The notes under the pieces: model-generated | The model's database searches: none | The model's input: only the letters and a program-made list of their open reading frames with translations | Told to the model about the DNA's origin: nothing | In this document: piece after piece, positions 1 through 6,223 of the stretch | Numbering within the stretch: the first letter of the stretch is position 1 | Layout of the letters: every line of letters begins with the position of its first letter | Assembly (NCBI GenBank): GCA_964460345.1 | Contig: CAYWRO010000080.1 | Span: forward strand, 1-15,533 | Length of the DNA: 15,533 nucleotides | Source of the DNA: CAYWRO01 sp964460345 | GTDB lineage: Bacteria > Planctomycetota > Phycisphaerae > Phycisphaerales > UBA1924 | Direction of reading: 5' to 3' | Program-made: the position numbers and the translations under genes

Positions 1-104
1 GGAATCGCCGCCGTTCCGGCGCCGGCCGCCGCGGCGCCTCCCCCGGAGCCGCCCTCCTCGCCCCCCTCCCGCCTGGCCATCAACACCAACTGCCGTTTGG
101 CCAC
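1..104 (-). CDS. 5' end of an unidentified gene, cut by the window edge
   Basis: Two bases after the stop of the response regulator a GTG (104-102) opens a frame that stays open to the window edge, 34 codons. It reads VAKRQLVLMARREGGEEGG and continues as a Gly/Ala-rich stretch. A GGAG about 8 bases before the GTG could serve as ribosome binding site; an in-frame ATG at 80-78 is an alternative start with a poorer site. The tight spacing suggests co-transcription with, and possibly translational coupling to, the response regulator gene. The visible residues are too few and too low in complexity to name a family. Confidence 0.4.
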   Translation of the reverse strand, partial: MAKRQLVLMARREGGEEGGSGGGAAAAGAGTAAI

Positions 105-106
105 GC

Positions 107-535
107 TCAGGACTCCGACTCTTCATCCCCGTCCCCCTCCGCCTCTTCCTCCGCCGCCTCCTTGTCCAGCAGCGCCTCGCACGTCTCGATCAGGCGCTCC
201 AGCGGCACCGGCTTGAGCAAATACGCATCGACCCCGAGTGACTCCGCATACGCCTGGTGCCGCCGCCCCTCGTTGGCCGTCACCATGATCACCAGCGGGC
301 TGTCCTCGTGCCCCTTGATCTTCTCAAGGACGAGAAAACCGGACCGCTTCGGCAGCATCATGTCCAGCAGCACGATGTCCGGCGGGTCCTCCGCGCACAC
401 CGCGACCGCCTTGTTGCCGTCGTCGACGCCGAGCGTCTCCGCCCCCTCCGACTGCAACGCCGTCTCGAACGCCTCCCGGACGTCCTCATCGTCGTCCACG
501 ATCAAAATCCGCACTCCGTCGAGACGGTCCGTCAT
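107..535 (-). CDS. Single-domain response regulator (CheY-like receiver)
   Basis: A 142-residue stand-alone receiver domain that would take a phosphoryl group from a histidine kinase and act through protein contacts, as it has no output domain. The acidic pocket (D14-D16 in VDDDED), phosphoacceptor D58 (in IVLLDMMLPKRSG), switch T86 (MVTAN) and K108 (LLKPV) are all present, so it should be phosphorylatable. After about residue 124 the chain is a Glu/Asp-rich tail. The ATG at 535 was chosen because the receiver fold begins at residue 8; the same frame stays open to about 772, but the extension is Gly/Pro/Arg-rich and looks non-coding. The upstream gene ends 596 bp away, across a minisatellite. 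The partner kinase is unknown; a FHA-GAF kinase lies about 7 kb to the right, but pairing them is only a guess. Confidence 0.93.
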   Translation of the reverse strand: MTDRLDGVRILIVDDDEDVREAFETALQSEGAETLGVDDGNKAVAVCAEDPPDIVLLDMMLPKRSGFLVLEKIKGHEDSPLVIMVTANEGRRHQAYAESLGVDAYLLKPVPLERLIETCEALLDKEAAEEEAEGDGDEESES

Positions 536-614
536 CGCCGTTCGGCTCCGAAAAGATGGGCTGGCACGCAGGGGTCCCCGGGCAAGTATTGGCAACCCAC
601 CGCACCGCATCAAA

Positions 615-639
615 CCCCCCCCTCCCCCCGGGGCCCCCC
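615..639 (-). other. G-rich tract with quadruplex potential in the response regulator leader
   Basis: On the minus strand, which is the sense strand of the response regulator, the tract reads as runs of 6 G, 4 C, 6 G, A, then 8 G. It starts about 80 bases upstream of the ATG. The runs could form a G-quadruplex, or a CCCCGGGG hairpin could compete. Whether it lies inside the transcript is not known. Confidence 0.45.
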
Positions 640-777
640 TTCCTGCGCGCAGAGGGCGTCGGGTTGCGGTGGTGCCGGGCCCTTGTGGTTGCCGGCGGCC
701 CCCTTGCGACCCACTCGGCGGCCCTTCCCCCCGCTCAGGCCCCGCGCGGACGCCCGGAGCGGCCGCCTCCACCCGCC

Positions 778-1008
778 GGACGCGTGCCCGGAGCCTCGGG
801 ACGCGTGCCCGGAGCCTCGGGACGCGTGCCCGGAGCCTCGGGACACGTGCCCGGCGCCTCGGGACGCGTGCCCGGAGCCTCGGGACGCGTGCCCGGAGCC
901 TCGGGACGTGCGCCCGGAGGCTCGGGACGTGCGCCCGGAGCCGCGGGACGTGCGCACAGAAGCTCGGGACGTGCGCACGGAAGCTCGGGACGTGCGCACG
1001 GAAGCTCC
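778..1008. repeat. Minisatellite: 11 tandem copies of a 21-bp unit
   Basis: Eleven head-to-tail 21-bp units with consensus GGACGCGTGCCCGGAGCCTC plus G. Units 1-3, 5 and 6 are identical, and unit 4 has two changes (ACACGT, GGCGCC). Units 7 and 8 shift to ACGTGCGCCC, and units 9-11 to ACGTGCGCACGGAAG, so variants are clustered as expected from slippage or unequal exchange. In units 1-6 each junction carries a near-dyad, CGGG-ACGCGT(ACACGT in unit 4)-G-CCCG; it weakens in 7-8 and is lost in 9-11. Because 21 is divisible by three, all frames stay open (for example TRPEAPG on minus), but position and composition favour a non-coding repeat. Confidence 0.95.
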
Positions 1009-1131
1009 GTGCGCGCGTTCGACGCCCTTCTCCGCCCCATGAAACGTGTTCTTATCGGCCTCCCCTGTCACGGGGAGGAGCCAGGGCCTGAACAGGCCGG
1101 CAAGGGGGCGGCCAGCCGCCGGGTGCGCCCC

Positions 1132-2301
1132 TCAGGCCACGGCCGCCTCTTCGGCGGCGAGGACCTCGGCGTCCCGGCGGCTCCACTCGATCACCCGGCG
1201 GACGTCCTCGCTGGTCATCCACGGGAGCGCCTCGATCTTCTCGATGAGCGTTCGGGGCATTTCGCGGCCGAGCCGCTCGTGCCGCGGGCGGCTCTTCCAG
1301 TAGCGGTGCATCCACAGGTACTGCTGGGGGGCCCGCCGCACCATCGTCTCGATCGCGCGGCGGTAGCGGGCCGTGATGTAAAAGAGCGGGTCGGGCTGGT
1401 CCGCCCAGTCGTCGGGGCGGATGACGTCGACGATGTCCAGCACGTACCGGAACGCCCCCCGCCGCGCCGTCGGGCACGCCCCGGGGTCGTCGGGATCGAG
1501 CCGCCGGGCGTGGCCGCAGATCAGGGGCGCCTCGTAGCGCATCGCCAGCAGGCCGATCGTCTTGTAGGAACTGGCCAGCCGGCCGAAGAACGGGACAAAC
1601 AGCCCGCGGTCGCCGCCGTTCTGGTCCGCCACGAAGCCGATGGGGGCGTTGCGCTCCAGCAGCCGCGGCAGCTCGCGGGCCGCGCCGAACTTGTCGATCA
1701 AAATGAGCCCCTGGCGCTGGCGCGTCTCGCGGGCCCAGCGGTCCAGCGGCTTCAGATCCAGCGGGCGGTAGAGCGCGTGCATCGGCAGGCCGAGCAGCGC
1801 AAGCTGGTAGCCGAGCAGCTCCCAGTTGCCGCAGTGCCCCGTGATGAGCAGGCTCGGCCCGCTGCCGAGCAGGCTCTCCAGGGCGCTGCCGAGTTCGCCA
1901 AGCTGCACGTGCGGCGGCGAGCCGTCCGGCGTGATGAGGCGCGGGATGTACGCGGTCTCCACCGCGAGCATGAAGAGGTGCTCATACCCCTGCACGGCGC
2001 ACGCCCGCCGCTGCGCTTCAGTCCAGTCCGGGAAGGCGACCCGCATGTTGATGAGGGCGCGCTCGAAGCGGCGGCCGTTGAAGGGCGCAAGCGCGAAGCG
2101 CCGGCCGAGCTCGCGCGCCAGACGCAGGTTCTGTTCCACGCTGCCGGTGCACATCGCCGAGAGCATCGCGCGGATCGCGACGTACATCGGCCCGTGCAGC
2201 CACCCGGGGCTCCGCCGCTTGGGCTTGCGGCGGCGGATCTCCCGATCGGCGGCCTCGGCCTCAACCGTTGCCTGAAGAATCGCCGTTTCGTCGCGCGTCA
2301 T
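1132..2301 (-). CDS. LpxL/HtrB-like lysophospholipid acyltransferase
   Basis: A 389-residue protein of the lipid A biosynthesis acyltransferase family (LpxL/LpxM/HtrB). Family members transfer a secondary acyl chain to a lipid A precursor, or to a related glycolipid, at the inner membrane. The HX4E catalytic motif is seen as H156-CGNW-E161. Other family hallmarks are DQNGGDRGLFVPFFG (226-240) and the C-terminal YLWMHRYWKSRP (328-339). A hydrophobic stretch near residues 38-52 may anchor it. The N-terminus is charged and the ATG at 2301 lacks a strong ribosome binding site, so the exact start is uncertain. It follows the coiled-coil membrane protein by 54 bp, so the two are probably one operon, consistent with an envelope role. 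The precise acyl acceptor cannot be read from the sequence. Confidence 0.88.
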   Translation of the reverse strand: MTRDETAILQATVEAEAADREIRRRKPKRRSPGWLHGPMYVAIRAMLSAMCTGSVEQNLRLARELGRRFALAPFNGRRFERALINMRVAFPDWTEAQRRACAVQGYEHLFMLAVETAYIPRLITPDGSPPHVQLGELGSALESLLGSGPSLLITGHCGNWELLGYQLALLGLPMHALYRPLDLKPLDRWARETRQRQGLILIDKFGAARELPRLLERNAPIGFVADQNGGDRGLFVPFFGRLASSYKTIGLLAMRYEAPLICGHARRLDPDDPGACPTARRGAFRYVLDIVDVIRPDDWADQPDPLFYITARYRRAIETMVRRAPQQYLWMHRYWKSRPRHERLGREMPRTLIEKIEALPWMTSEDVRRVIEWSRRDAEVLAAEEAAVA

Positions 2302-2355
2302 CTCAAGGGAACCGGCCCGGCGCAGCGGGAAGAAAGGTCTGCCGCGCCGCCCCGT

Positions 2356-3735
2356 TCATCGCTGCTCGATGTTGCCGGTGAGCGTGTTGAGACGGTTGGA
2401 GGTCAACACCGGGATCGACGTGCTCACGGCGCGATTGAAGAGGTCGTCGTAGCGCTGCACCGACTGCTTGAGATCCATGTAGCGCTGGATGACGGCCGTG
2501 GGGGCGTCCATCGGAGGCTCCGGCGGCAGCGCCGGACGCTGGCCGAGCACGAGGAAGTCGACGTTGCCGGTCAGCTCCTTGACGATGACGCCGTTCCACG
2601 CCTCGATGCGGGCCTCGATGTCGCGCGCCTCCTGCGCCGTGTACTGCCCATCGCCGTTCGTGTCGAAGTTGCCGTCGACGAGGAACGTGTAGGCCTTGTT
2701 CGGGTCGTAAACGGCGTTGACGATGACATCGCCCTTGGCCAGCGGGTTGCCGCGCGTGGAGTGGATGATGCGGGCCGTCGAAGAGGTGTCGTCCAGGGCG
2801 ATGATCTCCACCGTCGCCTTGCCGCGCGGGTACTCGCCGGTCTGCTCATCCGGGCGGATCGACGTCGTCGTCGCGTACACCTCGAAGGTCATGCCGAGCC
2901 GGGCCTTCTGGCGGCGGCCGACGCTGAGGAAGACGTTGTTGCCGGCGCTGTCCAGGCCGATGATGCGGCCGTCGACGAGCGCCTCCTCGCTGGTGCCGGC
3001 CACCTGCTGGCCGCGCAGTTCCGACTGCAACCGCCGCACGGTGTCGTTGGCCAGCAGCAGATCGCGCTGCTGGCGGTCGATCTCCGCCTGCAGGCCCGCT
3101 TCACGCTCGCGGAAGTCGTTCTCGATCTTGCGGATCTGATCGGCAAGCGTCGCGTTGAGGTTGCTGACCTCCTGGCCGTACTGGTCGACCTGGGCGAGCA
3201 TCGTCGCGATCTCGTTGTTGAGCGACTCGATCGTCTGCTGCTGCGACTCCTGCATCGCGTTCACGCGTTCGACCTCGGCCTCCTTGTCGCTCAGCGCCGC
3301 CTGCCGGGCCTGCTCGGCCGCGGCCAGCGTCTGCTCAAGCTGGGTGATCTGCTGCTGCTGCTGGCGGATGAAGCCCGCCAGATTGCTCGCCTGCGGCACG
3401 CCGTAGGTCTCAAAGACCTTGCGCAGGTCCGCGAGCGTCGCGCTGCGGGAGCCGGTGGAAAGGTTCATCGCGGTGGCGTTGGTCTCCATGAGGTAGCCGA
3501 CGACGGACTTGCCCTCCTGGCTGGCCGCCGCGCGGATGCGCTGCACATCGTCGCGCGTCCGCTCCTGATCCTGGATGAACTCACGATTGTCCTGCTCGTT
3601 ACCGGCCAGCTTCTTCTCCGCCGCCCCCTTCTGGCTGAAGAAGATGACCGTGGTCACGAAAAGCGCGACGGTCAGCAACCCGAAGATGAACGCGCTGATC
3701 AGCGCACCGTTTCCTGAACCACTCCGAGCCGCCAT
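2356..3735 (-). CDS. Membrane-anchored coiled-coil protein with beta-barrel, EF-hand-like and BRCT-like segments
   Basis: 459 residues, function unknown. After a short Ser/Gly-rich start comes one membrane segment (about 11-33), placing the rest outside the cytoplasm. Residues about 120-245 are Gln/Glu/Leu-rich and predicted coiled coil (QQQQQITQLEQTLAAAEQ and onward). Residues 250-343 look like a beta-rich barrel (GRIIGLDSAGNNVFLSVG... LGMTFEVY... LAKGDVIV), reminiscent of MreC- or FlgT-type domains. Then come an EF-hand-like loop, DTNGDGQYTAQE (358-369), and a BRCT-like ending, NVDFLVLGQRP (391-401). The ATG was chosen for its AGGAGT site 5 bases upstream and because it directly precedes the membrane segment. 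The MreC-like layout suggests an envelope scaffold; that is inference. Confidence 0.85.
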   Translation of the reverse strand: MAARSGSGNGALISAFIFGLLTVALFVTTVIFFSQKGAAEKKLAGNEQDNREFIQDQERTRDDVQRIRAAASQEGKSVVGYLMETNATAMNLSTGSRSATLADLRKVFETYGVPQASNLAGFIRQQQQQITQLEQTLAAAEQARQAALSDKEAEVERVNAMQESQQQTIESLNNEIATMLAQVDQYGQEVSNLNATLADQIRKIENDFREREAGLQAEIDRQQRDLLLANDTVRRLQSELRGQQVAGTSEEALVDGRIIGLDSAGNNVFLSVGRRQKARLGMTFEVYATTTSIRPDEQTGEYPRGKATVEIIALDDTSSTARIIHSTRGNPLAKGDVIVNAVYDPNKAYTFLVDGNFDTNGDGQYTAQEARDIEARIEAWNGVIVKELTGNVDFLVLGQRPALPPEPPMDAPTAVIQRYMDLKQSVQRYDDLFNRAVSTSIPVLTSNRLNTLTGNIEQR

Positions 3736-3924
3736 CTTGCACTCCTGCTGAGCCGAGCCGGCCACCGCCCCGCCGGACGGGCCCGACCACGACGATTCTC
3801 TCGAAACACCACACGCAGCGCCGCCGCGACCCCTGTCGAGCCCAGCAGCCCCGGCGTCCCGTACGCATCCGGCCCATCCCTGGATCCGCTTCCGCCCCGC
3901 CTCCAAGCCGGGCCGCAAGCCGCA

Positions 3925-3953
3925 AGTGTCGCCGGTCCAGCCTGCTCCGTCAA
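3925..3953 (-). promoter_or_regulatory. Candidate sigma-70-like promoter for the coiled-coil gene
   Basis: On minus, TTGACG (3953-3948) is followed after 17 bases by GACACT (3930-3925). The -35 is good and the -10 weak. It lies in the 244-bp gap upstream of the ATG at 3735, which otherwise holds no supported gene. Confidence 0.25.
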
Positions 3954-3979
3954 CCCCCGTCCCGTTTGTGGCAACTAAC

Positions 3980-4180
3980 TTACGGCGTCCCGCTTGAGGA
4001 AAACCACGAGGCAACCACCCCCGCCAGGTGCCGGAAGATCGGCAGCGCCACCCAGGTGAGCACGGCGAAAATGAAGCCCGAGAGTGCCGCGGCACCCCAG
4101 CGTTTCTTCCGAGCTTCCAGCACAAGCTCGACGGCCGTAACCATCCACAGCACCAGGATCAGCCAGTCGAGCGGGCTCAT
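3980..4180 (-). CDS. Small two-helix membrane protein, unknown function
   Basis: 66 residues with two predicted membrane helices (about 4-22, MSPLDWLILVLWMVTAVELV, and about 30-52), separated by a short basic loop, EARKKRWG. The ATG at 4180 has a strong AGGGAGG site about 3 bases upstream and begins at the first helix; the open frame further upstream is Arg/Pro/Gly-rich and crosses a hairpin, so it was left out. It precedes the coiled-coil membrane protein on the same strand by 244 bp. No family is recognised. Confidence 0.7.
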   Translation of the reverse strand: MSPLDWLILVLWMVTAVELVLEARKKRWGAAALSGFIFAVLTWVALPIFRHLAGVVASWFSSSGTP

Positions 4181-4195
4181 CCGCCTCCCTTTCTC

Positions 4196-4238
4196 CGGCG
4201 AGTCTCCTCCGGCAGGAGAATCAGGGCCGGACTCGCCG
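4196..4238 (-). other. Nested hairpin just upstream of the small membrane protein's ribosome binding site
   Basis: Arms CGGCGAGTC (4196-4204) and GACTCGCCG (4230-4238) are perfect complements. A second pair, TCTCCT (4203-4208) and AGGAGA (4214-4219), lies largely inside, so the two stems overlap by two bases and may be alternatives. On minus the structure ends 5 bases before the AGGGAGG site. It may be a leader structure; function is unknown. Confidence 0.4.
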
Positions 4239-4308
4239 AGTGTACACCCGGCCCCCGGTGGTCGCCCCGCGCTTGGCGGAATCCTGGGCCCGCCCCCCCG
4301 TTTTCGGG

Positions 4309-4353
4309 AAACAAAAAAGAAGCCCGCGCCGCGGGGTGGAACGCGGCGCGGGC
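4309..4353 (-). terminator. Intrinsic terminator of the DUF1579-like gene
   Basis: A perfect 12-bp GC stem (GCCCGCGCCGCG at 4322-4333 with its complement at 4342-4353, 8-base loop) is followed on minus by TTCTTTTTTGTTT. It begins 59 bp after the stop at 4412 and insulates the next gene. Confidence 0.9.
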
Positions 4354-4411
4354 GGGTGGCCGTCACAAACCGTCCGGGACCTGGAGCCCCGGCCGTTGTG
4401 GCGGGTCGGGA

Positions 4412-5995
4412 TCAGTTGCCGCCGGCGCCTCCCCCACCGCCGCCGAGCTGAACGGGCCGACCGTTGACTTCAATGCTCTCCACATTGATCACCGTGCGAC
4501 CGGCCTGCTCCGCCTTGGAGCCCTTGATGGTGACGCGATCACCGGAGGAGATGTTCAGCGAATCGAGGTCCACCTGCTGGTTGAACGCGAGGTACGCCTC
4601 CTGGCCGTCCTGCAGGCGCACGTGGGCGAAGGTCTTGTTGGCCGAATCCATCCCTGGAATCTGGGCCTCACGGAACGTGGTGACCTGGCCGGTGAAGTCG
4701 CCGCCCTGGGCCTGGCCGGGCTGCTGGCCCTGTCCGGGGCGCTGACCCTGCTGTCCCTGAATCTGAATCGGGCGGCCATTGGCGAGAATGCTTTCAACCT
4801 CGATCACCTTCTGGCCCGCCATCTGCGTTTCGCGGCCGCGGATCGTGACGTCGTCCCCGGGGGAGATGCCGAGTTGGTTGACGTCGACCTGCTGATTGAA
4901 CGCAAGAATCGCAGTTTCGCCGTCCTGGAGACGAACGCGGGCGAACGTCTTGTTCTGGGCCTCGGCGCCCTGCATCTGCGCCTCGCTGATGTCGGCGATC
5001 TGGCCGCGCAGGCTCGTCTGCTGACCGGCGCCCGGCTGCTGTCCAGGCTGCTGCTGGCCGGGACGCTGCTGCCCGGGGTCCATGCCCGGCTGCTGCTGGC
5101 CGCCTTCCTTGATGAAGGTCAGCGTGTACACACGGCGCTCGGCATCGAGCAGGCCCGGATCCTCAAACATCGTCACCACGTGCCGGTTGTCGGTCTGGAT
5201 CTGGATCTCGAGGCGGGTGGCGACCGTGTCGTTGTCGTCAGGCTTGGTGTACTCGCCCTCGAAGATGAGCTTGCGCTCGCTGGACTCCCAGCGACCGGTG
5301 TTGCAGCGGATGGCCGGAGACTTGGTGTCCATCCAGACGCCGTTGTACTCATCCTCGGCCGTGTCATAACCAAGGAACCACATCCCCTCGAGCGCGCTGG
5401 ACGACTGACCGGATTGCCCAGGCTGACTCTGCCCCGGACGCCGGGCCTGCTGGCCAGGTTGTGTTTGGCCCGGCCGTGTCTGCTGGCCTGGCTGTGTCTG
5501 CTGGCCCGGCTGGCTCATATCGCCGGGTTGTCCCGGTTCACGCTGGCCCGGCTGCTGTCCGGGCTGCTGGCCCGGCTGCATGCCCTGCCCTCCGCCGGCC
5601 GCGTGCAGCTTCAAATCGGCCTGCAAAATGCCGTTGTTGAGCACCCACTTGCGCGTGGATGTCCCGTTCATGCGCTGAGAAACCTCTGGATTCTCGGCAT
5701 CGCCTTCCTCACTGAAGAAGGAGCCTTCGACGGTCCATGTTCCTTCAAGGGAAGAGAGCACCTGGCGCACCTCTTCCGGCAGCGAAGCGCCTTGCGCGCC
5801 CTGCTGCTGCGTTTGTTGACGCTGCCGCTGCTGCATGTCCTGCTGCCGTTCGCGGCGTTCCTGCTCCTGACGTTCCTGCTGCTGTGGCCTCCTTTGCAGG
5901 TCCTCCTGGCGATCCTGCGCCAGGACGGGCGCAGTCAGTCCGATGACTGTCGCCGCCATCGTGGCCCTGGTGAACGAGAGATGCTGTTTCAACAT
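4412..5995 (-). CDS. Secreted DUF1579-like protein with duplicated C-terminal domains
   Basis: 527 residues. A signal peptide (about 1-26, ending APVLAQ) is followed by a Gln/Arg-rich linker (27-68). A DUF1579-like domain spans about 73-298, recognised by LEGTWTVEG (83-91), GMWFLGYD (204-211) and YNGVWMDTKSPAI (217-229). It is interrupted by a Gly-Gln-Pro-rich insert (about 134-199). A second such linker (300-326) leads to two copies of an approximately 80-residue beta-rich unit (328-413 and 433-517) that share NKTFA-VRLQDG, LAFNQQVD and GD-VTI-G. The ATG at 5995 was chosen for its GGAGG site and the signal peptide. It ends in a Gly run. DUF1579 has no settled function; the protein is probably periplasmic or cell-surface. 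The gene has its own terminator. Confidence 0.85.
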   Translation of the reverse strand: MLKQHLSFTRATMAATVIGLTAPVLAQDRQEDLQRRPQQQERQEQERRERQQDMQQRQRQQTQQQGAQGASLPEEVRQVLSSLEGTWTVEGSFFSEEGDAENPEVSQRMNGTSTRKWVLNNGILQADLKLHAAGGGQGMQPGQQPGQQPGQREPGQPGDMSQPGQQTQPGQQTRPGQTQPGQQARRPGQSQPGQSGQSSSALEGMWFLGYDTAEDEYNGVWMDTKSPAIRCNTGRWESSERKLIFEGEYTKPDDNDTVATRLEIQIQTDNRHVVTMFEDPGLLDAERRVYTLTFIKEGGQQQPGMDPGQQRPGQQQPGQQPGAGQQTSLRGQIADISEAQMQGAEAQNKTFARVRLQDGETAILAFNQQVDVNQLGISPGDDVTIRGRETQMAGQKVIEVESILANGRPIQIQGQQGQRPGQGQQPGQAQGGDFTGQVTTFREAQIPGMDSANKTFAHVRLQDGQEAYLAFNQQVDLDSLNISSGDRVTIKGSKAEQAGRTVINVESIEVNGRPVQLGGGGGGAGGN

Positions 5996-6223
5996 GGCTT
6001 CCTCCGTAACTCGCCTTGCCAGTGCTGCGAAGAAGCCGGACCACCCGGCAGTTTCCGCCATCTGCGTCCAACCGCTCGACGGGTTCCTCGCGAAGGCGCT
6101 GACAAGGGCGCCACTTTCAACAGTCAATCGTTACGCGGCCTGTCGCTGCACGCTTGCAGAATTGCGACGCAAACCGGCCAAACCGGCGGCGTTCCTCGCC
6201 AATTGCGTTTGAGTTCGCAGTGG

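Larger units (their letters stand above)
536..1131. other. Long intergenic gap with repeats, no convincing gene
   Basis: This 596-bp stretch lies between the acyltransferase stop and the response regulator start, both on minus. It holds a poly-C/poly-G tract (615-639), a 21-bp minisatellite (778-1008), and two small dyads: CCTCCCC/GGGGAGG (1059-1078, 6-base loop, no T-run after it) and GGCCTG-aa-CAGGCC near 1086-1099. Frames are open on both strands through the repeat because the unit length is a multiple of three and GC is high. None has family-like composition. Confidence 0.8.

Noticed and set aside
536..772. N-terminal extension of the response regulator to position 772
   Set aside because: The added residues are Gly/Pro/Arg-rich, cross the poly-G tract, and lie before a receiver domain that is already complete from the ATG at 535.
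778..1008. CRISPR array
   Set aside because: The units are contiguous 21-bp copies without unique spacers, and no cas gene is nearby.
735..1040. Repeat protein with TRPEAPG heptads encoded by the minisatellite
   Set aside because: All frames of a 21-bp GC-rich repeat are open; there is no ribosome binding site or signal peptide and the array drifts without regard to synonymous change. Kept as a non-coding repeat.
556..3717. Plus-strand open frame of over 1000 codons
   Set aside because: It runs antisense through the acyltransferase and coiled-coil genes, which have family motifs and good ribosome binding sites. Its product is Arg/Ala/Leu/Val low-complexity, as expected of a GC-rich shadow frame.
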